Source: Marinospirillum sp. | GTDB taxonomy: Bacteria; Pseudomonadota; Gammaproteobacteria; Pseudomonadales; Halomonadaceae | Reading direction: 5' to 3' | DNA length: 5,236 nucleotides | Assembly: GCF_014859565.1 (NCBI RefSeq) | Contig: NZ_JACUUA010000220.1 | Location: forward strand, 1-5,236 | Shown: positions 1 through 5,203 of the stretch, in pieces | How the letters are laid out: every line of letters starts with the position of its first letter | How positions within the stretch are numbered: the first letter of the stretch is position 1 | Position numbers and translations under genes: made by a program | The notes under the pieces: generated by a model | Databases searched by the model: none | Told to the model about the DNA's origin: nothing | The model's input: only the letters and a program-made list of their open reading frames with translations

Positions 1-1408
1 TTTCATCAATCATGACTTCGCGACTAATGTTGGCAATGACCTCTGGATCGGAAATGTCCGGCCAATCATCGTTCAGTGAAACAAATCGCGCCTCAAGACC
101 TTTTGAGCGATGTGCAGACGAAACCACTAGGTCTGCCTGACCGCGATCATCAGTGCTGCACTCCTTGATTCTGCTAAGATACCGGGGAACTTTTTGTCCG
201 TATTTATCCAGCAATCGAATCAATTTATTCATCTCGTAGTCACCCGATGCCTCAGCCACCTCCCTGTACTCCTCAAAGTCAGTGAAGTCATGGATCAGTT
301 TTTTATTTCTGACTTTTTGGAGCTCACCTTCCTTAAAGTAAAACAGGTTCTGAAGGTCGTTCACTCCATAGCCCTGCGGCGTTCCAATCCAGTAAATTTT
401 TTTGCCTGAGGCCATAGCATCCAAGGCCTTTTCAAGCACGCCAGCACCCGTGCGAGACAGCGCCAAAATCTCGCCCTTGTGCTTGCCGGATTCCATGAGC
501 TCTTCAAATTCTCTGGCACCAATAATGCCATCCTCCTTGGGTGACAGACCCTGCACTTTGTGCTGTTCACCCTTTACAACCTGCAGGATGGCATTAGCCG
601 AAGCTGCGATACGCTGACCAAAACGAAACGAGCCTGTCAGGTAGAGTGAGGCTGCATCTTTCAGCGAGGGGTCATTCATGGCATTTTCCGCGCCACGAAA
701 ACGATAGATCTGCTGGTGCGTATCGCCCACCAACACCCGGTAAACTTGCTTTTGCCGCATCACGATGTCCGTGGTGACAGGGTTTGCATCCTGCGCCTCG
801 TCAAAAAGGATCATGTCATAACGCGAAAGATCAGGCTTGGAGAGCTGGTAGAGCTTTAAATACACATCATGCACCACAGGAAAATTAGAATCCTTGTCAA
901 TCATCGTATTCCAAAGGTGCTTGGCACCTTCTAGCATCCGATTCAGTTTTGCAGGGGTTACTTTGGATCGGTGATCCTTGGATGCCTCCCGCATTTCACG
1001 GCTAATGTGCTTGGCATCCATGCCATGATCGGCTGACGCCAGGTAATTGGTCAGCGTCTGCATGGCGCCCTTAACAACCATCCAGTCATCAGATGAAATC
1101 AGTCCGGCTACATCACGCATTTGCAGATTTTGAGTCAGGCGATGCTGGTAAAGACGACCGTAGCCCCAGGCCATCTGATGCGATGTTTTGCACTCCACTT
1201 GGGATGGGAATTTGGCTGCTGCCTCGTCGCGAATATCACGTCCAAATGCCAGATACAAAATACGCATGCCTGGACTGGCTTCAGCCAGCGCCTTCAGAAC
1301 AGTTGTTTTACCTGCTCCGGCAAAAGCAAACACCTTTAAAACCGGGTTCAGCTTAAAGTCATGACTGATGACCTGATGCTGCTCTTGCGTAGGCTGAAAG
1401 ACCTTCAT
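1..1408 (-). CDS. UvrD/FBH1-like superfamily 1 DNA helicase, 3'-truncated by window edge
   Basis: ATP-dependent DNA helicase/translocase of superfamily 1; 469 codons are visible and the frame is open to the window edge. Motifs in order: a Q-motif-like PTQEQ (residues 6-10), Walker A AFAGAGKTT (28-36), Walker B DEAQD (203-207), motif III VGDTHQQIYRFRGA (227-240), an LTGSFRFG segment shortly after, and an SAHRSKGLE motif (431-439) typical of motif V in UvrD/Rep/PcrA. Motif VI (the YVALTRA-type segment with the arginine finger) should lie just past the edge, so the protein looks intact rather than broken. The short spacing between motifs and the SFRFG signature resemble the FBH1-like branch more than long RecB or UvrD proteins; this is from memory of the family. 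The ATG at 1408 is preceded by AGGAG with an 8-nt spacer. It is transcribed divergently from the envelope operon. Its role (repair, recombination, plasmid/ICE or defence) cannot be told from the sequence. Superfamily call is very secure; subfamily is moderate. Confidence 0.93.
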   Translation of the reverse strand, partial: MKVFQPTQEQHQVISHDFKLNPVLKVFAFAGAGKTTVLKALAEASPGMRILYLAFGRDIRDEAAAKFPSQVECKTSHQMAWGYGRLYQHRLTQNLQMRDVAGLISSDDWMVVKGAMQTLTNYLASADHGMDAKHISREMREASKDHRSKVTPAKLNRMLEGAKHLWNTMIDKDSNFPVVHDVYLKLYQLSKPDLSRYDMILFDEAQDANPVTTDIVMRQKQVYRVLVGDTHQQIYRFRGAENAMNDPSLKDAASLYLTGSFRFGQRIAASANAILQVVKGEQHKVQGLSPKEDGIIGAREFEELMESGKHKGEILALSRTGAGVLEKALDAMASGKKIYWIGTPQGYGVNDLQNLFYFKEGELQKVRNKKLIHDFTDFEEYREVAEASGDYEMNKLIRLLDKYGQKVPRYLSRIKECSTDDRGQADLVVSSAHRSKGLEARFVSLNDDWPDISDPEVIANISREVMIDE

Positions 1409-1441
1409 GTGAGCCACTCCTGTTTCGTTCAGTTCAAATTC

Positions 1442-1447
1442 AATATA
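1442..1447 (-). promoter_or_regulatory. Possible -10 element for the helicase gene
   Basis: Read on the minus strand this is TATATT, five of six matches to TATAAT, lying 33 nt upstream of the helicase ATG in an AT-rich stretch. No convincing -35 box is found at 16-18 nt upstream (the bases there read roughly GATTTT), so it is at best a weak or activator-dependent promoter. Confidence 0.25.
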
Positions 1448-1494
1448 TCTTCGCACGATAGCCAAAATCCGTATACTTAAAGGTCGCCCTCTCC

Positions 1495-1523
1495 TTGCGA
1501 ATATACAGGGTATCCTATATTAT
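1495..1523 (+). promoter_or_regulatory. Sigma70-type promoter of the three-gene envelope operon
   Basis: A -35 box TTGCGA (1495-1500, 4/6 matches) is separated by exactly 17 nt from a -10 box TATTAT (1518-1523, 5/6 matches). Transcription would begin near 1530, leaving a leader of about 90 nt before the chosen start of the first gene at 1622. It is the best promoter match in the divergent intergenic region and points at the plus-strand operon. The spacer contains an imperfect inverted repeat (see separate entry). Prediction by eye only. Confidence 0.5.
1501..1520. repeat. Imperfect inverted repeat between promoter boxes, possible operator
   Basis: Left arm ATATACAGG and right arm CCTATAT are complementary apart from one unpaired C in the left arm, with a GTAT centre. 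It covers the -35/-10 spacer and the start of the -10 box of the operon promoter, a usual place for a repressor or spacer-twisting activator to bind. No regulator gene is visible in the window. The symmetry is short and the region AT-rich, so chance is quite possible. Confidence 0.25.
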
Positions 1524-1606
1524 TAATTGTTGAAACCGCTAAATAAAGAGGGTGCGTTAAGATGCCTGAAGTAAATTGTTTTATGCGATGCCATTCAAAG
1601 AACGAC

Positions 1607-1611
1607 AGGAG
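1607..1611 (+). promoter_or_regulatory. Ribosome binding site that sets the start of the first operon gene
   Basis: AGGAG lies 10 nt before ATG 1622. It favours that ATG over the in-frame upstream ATG at 1562, which has only a weaker AGAGGG-like sequence before it (1547-1552). Starting at 1622 also puts a textbook signal peptide at the very N-terminus. Confidence 0.6.
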
Positions 1612-1621
1612 AGACTCACGT

Positions 1622-2092
1622 ATGCGCAAAAAACTATTAAGCGCAGCAATGATCGGAGCCGTGCTGAGTACCGGTGTCAGCCTGGCACCTGCTGCGATTG
1701 CTTCATCAGGCACGCCAACCTGGGCTGAGGATGCGACACGCGCCTACATCCCACCGTCACAGCGTCGCGCCCAGATGGAGCACGAACATCGTCAGGAGCA
1801 GGCGCGTGTTCGCCACCTTCCTGCAGAAAGCTTGGAAGATGCCCTGCGTCGCCCGGCTAATATCGATGTCACTGCCATGGTGTATGGCGACCTAATTGAG
1901 CAGCTAGCTCCTGCTGGATGGAATATTGAATTCAGGGGCGTGCCACAAACTCGCTTGCTGCAGCGTGTCGATGTGACGCTGACCGGAACTCGAGGCCAGG
2001 CGTTACGCCTACTGCTGGATGCTCAAGGTCTGGCACCGCACTTTTTTGAAACCGGCTTTGATCGCCCGCTGATCGTGATCAGCGCCCAATAA
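1622..2092 (+). CDS. Secreted protein with C-terminal TcpQ-like / secretin-N0-like domain
   Basis: Predicted periplasmic protein of 156 residues. Residues 1-27 form a clear Sec signal peptide (MRKK n-region, hydrophobic core, AIA cleavage site before S28). Residues 35-80 are charged and rich in Arg, Gln and Glu, probably helical. Residues 83-155 form a compact domain with the pattern of the TcpQ C-terminal/STN (N0) fold: a conserved-looking GW (99-100) followed by an NIEF strand, then a hydrophobic VDVTLTGTRGQALRLLLDAQGL segment and a final LIVISA strand. Such domains are known in accessory proteins of type IVb pili (TcpQ, PilL) and of secretin-linked secretion systems, where they help position or stabilise outer-membrane channels. 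It is first in an operon, 20 bp before the lipoprotein gene. Start 1622 was chosen for its RBS and signal peptide; an in-frame ATG at 1562 would add 20 residues. The domain call is by pattern, not by alignment. Confidence 0.8.
   Translation: MRKKLLSAAMIGAVLSTGVSLAPAAIASSGTPTWAEDATRAYIPPSQRRAQMEHEHRQEQARVRHLPAESLEDALRRPANIDVTAMVYGDLIEQLAPAGWNIEFRGVPQTRLLQRVDVTLTGTRGQALRLLLDAQGLAPHFFETGFDRPLIVISAQ
2067..2084 (+). repeat. Perfect 8-bp inverted repeat at the 3' end of the first operon gene
   Basis: Arms CGCTGATC and GATCAGCG flank a GT centre, ending 8 nt before the end of the stop codon at 2092. In RNA it would fold as a 7-bp stem with a 4-nt loop. There is no T-tract after it, so it is not an intrinsic terminator. 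It may be a chance product of coding for LIVISA. Confidence 0.35.
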
Positions 2093-2112
2093 TCGCTGCA
2101 AGGATTCTTAAG

Positions 2113-2763
2113 ATGATGAAGAAAACACCAATCAAGCTGTCCCTTGCCGCTCTGTCCGTTGCCCTGCTGCTCGGCGGCTGCGCCTCGACTCCTGACCAGT
2201 CGCCGCATGCTCCAATTGCCCCACCAACAGCTCCGTTTCAGTGGCACCCACTGATGGAAAAGCCGACGGATGGCAATGCTTATGTTCGGGTGTATCAAGA
2301 CACGTCTGAGGTGGGCAATATCAGCATTACATCGCGTGACATGGCATTGATTCGCGCCATTCGTGCCGTGTATCCCGATGCGCCTATTCATGCCGGCTCA
2401 GGTGTTGATCTTAGTCGCCCCATTGACGTATGGGTCGACAAGCTGACTCCTGCGCAGTACCTCTCTTACCTGGGTACTCGTATTGGTGGTCGTGTTGAGA
2501 TCACTGCAGAAGGTGCTATCCAGATCACCGCGCATGATCGCGCAGTGGTTGATTTTGGGGCTGCACAGATGACGCGCAACGATTGGACTCAGTTGGTGGA
2601 TCAAGCCTCCCGTATCGCGGATCGCCATGATGACCTCTGGATTATTGCAGATCATGAAAACAAGGTGTTTCTGCTCAGTGGTAACGGCCAGAAGCTCGAT
2701 GGTGCCCGTGCTGCGCTTGAACAGTTTCGTACCTACCACCTGACTCGCAATGCAACGCGCTGA
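2113..2763 (+). CDS. Outer-membrane lipoprotein with N0-like and possible N1-like secretin-type domains (DotD/PilN-N-terminus-like)
   Basis: Predicted lipoprotein of 216 residues (mature from Cys23). The signal sequence ends in a lipobox LGGC (20-23); Ala at +2 predicts sorting to the outer membrane. A Pro-rich tether follows (28-51). Residues 68-140 look like an N0/STN module: GNISITSRDMALIRAIRA, then GSGVDLSRPIDVWVDKLTPAQYLSYL, then a short strand after a GAIQIT turn, as in secretin N-terminal domains and in DotD/TraH lipoproteins of type IVB secretion systems. Residues 153-208 (WTQLVDQASRIADR, then NKVFLLSGNGQKLDGARAALEQF) recall an N1/KH-like module, in which a strand-turn-helix follows 'N-hydrophobic-x-hydrophobic-x-G'. 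There is no secretin channel domain, so it cannot form a pore alone. The ATG at 2113 has AAGGA 8 nt upstream; ATG 2116 is an alternative. It lies 20 bp after the preceding gene and 9 bp before the next, so is surely co-transcribed. The lipoprotein call is secure, the domain identity moderate. Confidence 0.85.
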   Translation: MMKKTPIKLSLAALSVALLLGGCASTPDQSPHAPIAPPTAPFQWHPLMEKPTDGNAYVRVYQDTSEVGNISITSRDMALIRAIRAVYPDAPIHAGSGVDLSRPIDVWVDKLTPAQYLSYLGTRIGGRVEITAEGAIQITAHDRAVVDFGAAQMTRNDWTQLVDQASRIADRHDDLWIIADHENKVFLLSGNGQKLDGARAALEQFRTYHLTRNATR

Positions 2764-2772
2764 GGCCAGCAA

Positions 2773-3822
2773 ATGAGTGAACTAAATCAAAATGACGACC
2801 TAGGCATGGGTCTTCCAGATCAAGGGGGCGGTGAAGCATCGCCCGCACAGCCCTCTGCCTTAAAAAGCAAGCTCAAGATCAAGGGCGATAAAAAACCGCT
2901 TCCCAAAGCGGTAAAAATCGGACTTTGGTCAGTCGGCGGCCTGGTGGGTTCTCTGGGCGTTCTTTCGGTTGTAGGCAGTATGATGACACCGCCTGGCCCG
3001 ACCCCTCAAGAACAAAGGCAGGCAGAAATCAATCGCCAGACAGCACTGGCTGCTCAACAAGAAAGTGATCCTGCTGATCTTGCCAACAATAATGCAGTCA
3101 ATCAGCCCCCTGCACCTCGCGGCCAACCCCTTTCTGCAGTGCCCGCTGACGACTTCGGTCTGCCGCGTCCCCGAGCAACAGAACCAACCCGCTTAGATAC
3201 CGTAGCGCGTGATCGCCCAGAACATCGAACACGTCCGGTCGATGAGAATCTGCGCCGTGAGTTCTATCAAGACCAATTCAATGAAGTGCCGACCTTTGAG
3301 CCTCCTGTACGTGAGGTGGTGGTTCATGCTCCTCAGGAAAAGCCTCGCTTCACGCACAGCGAAACAGACTGTATTCGCATGTTTGAGCGCCGGGGTGAAG
3401 CCTTGGAAATGGCTGAGCACAGCTACTGCTTATCCATGGTGGAGCGGCGCGTTGCCCGTCAGGCAGCCCTGCGCAGCCTGAAGTACATGGAAAAACCCAT
3501 TGAGCACTGGATTGACCTTAAGCGTCCGATTATTGATGTAGAAGTTCCACGACCGGTTGTGCAAGCAGCCCCGACCCCAGCAGCACCCAAGCCCGCTGCA
3601 CCTGCAGTGGATTACAACTCCCTCTACTACCTAGTGGATATTGTCGGAGATACCGCTGTGCTGCGAGGGGGAAATACAGGGCGCGTCTTTGAGTTCAAAG
3701 AAGGCGCAAAGCTGGCCTATAACGGCGTACTGGAAAAAATTGAAGGCGATACCGTACACCTGCGTTTTGGTCAAAGATCTGTCCCTCTGGCGCTCTGGCA
3801 TCAATCAAACTTTGAGCCTTAA
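2773..3822 (+). CDS. Bitopic inner-membrane protein with Pro-rich linker and C-terminal PilP/T2SS-C-like beta domain
   Basis: Predicted inner-membrane protein of 349 residues, family not recognised. Residues 1-46 are cytoplasmic and Lys-rich just before a single transmembrane helix (about 47-71, Gly-rich, GLWSVGGLVGSLGVLSVVG); the positive charges place the C-terminus in the periplasm. Residues 72-160 are Pro/Gln/Arg-rich and probably disordered. Residues 190-240 form a likely amphipathic helical segment with the only two cysteines (C200, C219), which could form a disulfide. A Pro-Ala linker (261-280) leads to a small beta-rich domain (284-345) containing YYLVDIVGDTAVLRG, GRVFEFKEGAKL and GDTVHLRFGQRSVPL. 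That alternation of strands and Gly turns resembles the C-terminal modules of PilP and T2SS protein C, which touch secretin N0 domains. It begins 9 bp after the lipoprotein gene, with GAGG overlapping the previous stop codon as its RBS, so translation may be coupled. The overall plan also recalls VirB10-like proteins, but no VirB10 core is seen. Confidence 0.8.
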   Translation: MSELNQNDDLGMGLPDQGGGEASPAQPSALKSKLKIKGDKKPLPKAVKIGLWSVGGLVGSLGVLSVVGSMMTPPGPTPQEQRQAEINRQTALAAQQESDPADLANNNAVNQPPAPRGQPLSAVPADDFGLPRPRATEPTRLDTVARDRPEHRTRPVDENLRREFYQDQFNEVPTFEPPVREVVVHAPQEKPRFTHSETDCIRMFERRGEALEMAEHSYCLSMVERRVARQAALRSLKYMEKPIEHWIDLKRPIIDVEVPRPVVQAAPTPAAPKPAAPAVDYNSLYYLVDIVGDTAVLRGGNTGRVFEFKEGAKLAYNGVLEKIEGDTVHLRFGQRSVPLALWHQSNFEP

Positions 3823-3854
3823 TTTTCCCTGTCGTTAGCAGCCAAGGACGGCCA

Positions 3855-3883
3855 TTGACCCGCTTTTGCGGGTCTTTTTTAAA
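3855..3883 (+). promoter_or_regulatory. Putative promoter for the lytic transglycosylase, overlapping the terminator
   Basis: TTGACC (3855-3860, 5/6 matches to the -35 consensus) lies 17 nt before TTTAAA (3878-3883, 4/6 matches to the -10). The spacer is made of the terminator hairpin of the upstream operon. Start of transcription would fall near 3890, just ahead of the RBS at 3900-3905. The geometry is right but the -10 is mediocre. Confidence 0.4.
3857..3880 (+). terminator. Rho-independent terminator after the three-gene operon
   Basis: A 7-bp perfect stem GACCCGC / GCGGGTC (3857-3863 and 3868-3874) with a TTTT loop is followed at once by six T residues (3875-3880). It lies 34 bp after the stop codon of the bitopic membrane protein gene and separates it from the lytic transglycosylase gene, so that gene is either read through at a lower level or has its own promoter. 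Confidence 0.85.
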
Positions 3884-3899
3884 TCTTCCACCCGCTAAA

Positions 3900-3905
3900 A
3901 AGGAG
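3900..3905 (+). promoter_or_regulatory. Ribosome binding site that sets a GTG start
   Basis: AAGGAG lies 6 nt before GTG 3912. It identifies GTG as the start of the lytic transglycosylase and rules out the longer reading frame beginning with TTG at 3855, whose first codons are the terminator hairpin. Confidence 0.75.
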
Positions 3906-3911
3906 ACTGTC

Positions 3912-4679
3912 GTGAAGCCCCAAAAGCACCTTGCTGAACCCGGATTGTTTTATCTGATCACCAACATCATTTTTGGAGCTATGCTGTTAAGTATTTTGGG
4001 TATGTTGCTGCTGGCGCATCTTTGGAAGCCATCGCCTGACTCCAGCCCGGTGAAGCCTGCTGAAGCAGCTTTGGAGCGGCCTGGCATCATGCAGATGAAG
4101 CCATTAAACATGGATGCTGTGCAGCAGCCTGAAACACACCATGTTACTGTGATTAGCACAGACACAGCGATCAGCGAGACGGCCAAAACCGCCAGGCATG
4201 ATCTTACCCGCAACGATTTAAAAAAGGCATTGCAGAATCACTACCTGCTACAACCTCAGCGGGCTGACAATTTCAGTCGCTGGATACTGGAGGCACACGA
4301 GATGACTGATGTGCCGATTGGATTTGTCACGGCACTGATCGCTTCAGAGTCATCATTTCGCTATCAAGTGACTTCCAGTGCTGGTGCTATTGGACCTGCC
4401 CAGGTCAGGCCGTCTGATTGGCAAGCATTCTGCCACCCGCTGGATCTGAAAGATCCACGTCAGAATGTGCTGTGTGGTGCCAAGGCATTGCATCACCTTT
4501 ACCAAAGCCCTGCCTGCAATGAAAATTGGCCGTGTGCCTTTACTCATTACAATGTAGGTCGAGGCAATCTGTTAAAAAATCGCTTTCCTGGGGCTGCAGA
4601 GCGTTACATCAAGCGCATCACCACCAAGCTGAATATGGCACCGGAGCTTTGGCCTATGGATGTTTCGCTGCTGCCTTAA
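3912..4679 (+). CDS. Membrane-anchored lytic transglycosylase (SLT family, VirB1/PilT-like)
   Basis: Peptidoglycan-cleaving enzyme of 255 residues. It cuts the MurNAc-GlcNAc bond, locally opening the wall so that a trans-envelope machine can assemble. An N-terminal hydrophobic helix (about 11-36) anchors it in the inner membrane, followed by a low-complexity periplasmic linker and the SLT domain (about 115-245). Visible family motifs: the catalytic Glu in ASESSFR (E146), GAIGPAQ (158-164, matching the G-L-M-Q motif), and HYNVGRG (212-218, matching the A-Y-N-A-G motif, with H where A is usual). Four cysteines in the domain (in FCHP, VLCG, ACNE and PCAF) could form disulfides. Specialised enzymes of this size accompany type IV secretion systems (VirB1), type IVb pili (PilT of IncI plasmids) and conjugation systems. 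The GTG start was chosen for its RBS. It lies downstream of a terminator, implying separate or lower expression than the three genes before it. It is convergent with the next gene, with 5 bp between stop codons. Confidence 0.93.
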   Translation: MKPQKHLAEPGLFYLITNIIFGAMLLSILGMLLLAHLWKPSPDSSPVKPAEAALERPGIMQMKPLNMDAVQQPETHHVTVISTDTAISETAKTARHDLTRNDLKKALQNHYLLQPQRADNFSRWILEAHEMTDVPIGFVTALIASESSFRYQVTSSAGAIGPAQVRPSDWQAFCHPLDLKDPRQNVLCGAKALHHLYQSPACNENWPCAFTHYNVGRGNLLKNRFPGAAERYIKRITTKLNMAPELWPMDVSLLP

Positions 4680-4684
4680 GCAGC

Positions 4685-5077
4685 CTACATCTTCCCCTGC
4701 TCTGCTGGGTGTGCTGCTATTGATTCAGGTGCATTTTTGCTCAGGCCAGCAAGAGAAGCTGCAAGCCACGAAATCTGAATGACGAGCACTGGCCACAGAT
4801 TGCCATAGAGAAGGCTTGGTATCAAAAAGCCTGGCGCCATCACAGAGCACATTAAAAAAACCTGCTTGGGCAGACCAAAAAACAAAAAAAGCGCATAGCT
4901 TGATATGTAGGTAGCTAGAGACACCCAGGCCAAAACCTGAACTGAATCCAGCGAGTAAAAATATAGATCAATCAGCGGGTAACAGGCCAGCATAACTGCC
5001 GGAACCCCAATGGCAAACGCAGTAGCCGTATTGCTTGTTATCCAGGGTCTGAATGAAAAAACACCCCTCTCCCTCAT
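4685..5077 (-). CDS. Hypothetical four-helix membrane protein
   Basis: Unrecognised protein of 130 residues if started at ATG 5077. It has four hydrophobic helices at about 19-41, 47-69, 72-91 and 94-112, short loops (a Lys-containing FGLPKQV turn between helices 2 and 3) and a hydrophilic tail ending EQGKM. The N-terminal MRERG region is positively charged, suggesting both ends face the cytoplasm. The start is uncertain: the frame stays open to ATG 5203, but the extra 42 codons would run through two copies of a 43-bp repeat, which is not a multiple of three, so they are probably not coding. The ATG at 5077 has GGGAG only 1 nt upstream, too close to act as its RBS; a purine-rich run just inside the gene (AGGGAGAGGGG) could instead serve a slightly later non-standard start. 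Small polytopic proteins are common in type IV secretion loci, but no specific family is recognised, and its orientation opposes the operon. Confidence 0.65.
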   Translation of the reverse strand: MRERGVFSFRPWITSNTATAFAIGVPAVMLACYPLIDLYFYSLDSVQVLAWVSLATYISSYALFLFFGLPKQVFLMCSVMAPGFLIPSLLYGNLWPVLVIQISWLAASLAGLSKNAPESIAAHPAEQGKM

Positions 5078-5093
5078 GCTCCCAAGAATGCTT

Positions 5094-5179
5094 AGCAAAA
5101 CCCGCGTAAACCCTCGCCCAATCGGGCGGGGATATAAGCAAAACCCGCGTAAACCCTCGCCCAATCGGGCGGGGATATA
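5094..5179. repeat. Two exact tandem copies of a 43-bp hairpin-forming repeat
   Basis: Copy 1 is 5094-5136 and copy 2 is 5137-5179, identical base for base and directly joined. Each holds a dyad CCCTCGCCC-AATC-GGGCGGGG-like stem (5 perfect G/C pairs CGCCC/GGGCG, extendable to 8 with one G-T wobble) followed by GATATAA. The unit is GC-rich in its hairpin and differs in character from the AT-richer flank. It lies just upstream of the minus-strand membrane protein gene. No T-tract follows the hairpins in either direction, so they are not standard terminators. Confidence 0.9.
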
Positions 5180-5184
5180 AACGG

Positions 5185-5203
5185 ATGACTGCGTAGCAGT
5201 CAT
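5185..5203. repeat. Perfect 8-bp inverted repeat next to the tandem repeats
   Basis: Arms ATGACTGC (5185-5192) and GCAGTCAT (5196-5203) flank a GTA centre. It lies 5 bp beyond the second 43-bp copy and could be a protein-binding dyad, a small RNA hairpin or the edge of a repeat element. The remaining bases to the window end (5204-5236) show no gene. Confidence 0.7.

Noticed and set aside
194..617. Short plus- and minus-strand open frames within the helicase region
   Set aside because: They overlap the helicase frame, whose motifs run without a break from 1408 to position 2, and they show no RBS or recognisable domain.
1093..1356. Two overlapping plus-strand open frames of 72-87 codons
   Set aside because: They are antisense to the helicase Walker A region and compositionally look like shadow translations.
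1477..1713. Minus-strand frame of 78 codons across the divergent intergenic region
   Set aside because: It is antisense to the promoter and signal-peptide coding region, lacks an RBS and has no domain-like pattern.
2398..2772. Minus-strand frame of 124 codons opposite the lipoprotein gene
   Set aside because: The plus strand has a clear lipobox protein with good RBS and operon spacing; the minus frame is its shadow.
3855..3911. TTG start extending the lytic transglycosylase by 19 residues
   Set aside because: These codons are the terminator hairpin and its T-tract, and a good RBS precedes GTG 3912.
1622..4679. Naming the locus as Dot/Icm, IncI tra or pil genes
   Set aside because: The domain types fit, but no hallmark gene is present and the proteins cannot be matched to named members by eye, so gene symbols were withheld.
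5094..5179. CRISPR array
   Set aside because: The two 43-bp units are directly joined with no spacers, and no cas gene is visible.
5078..5203. N-terminal extension of the minus-strand membrane protein to ATG 5203
   Set aside because: It would be encoded by two copies of a 43-bp non-coding-looking repeat read in different frames, with the ATG itself inside an inverted repeat.
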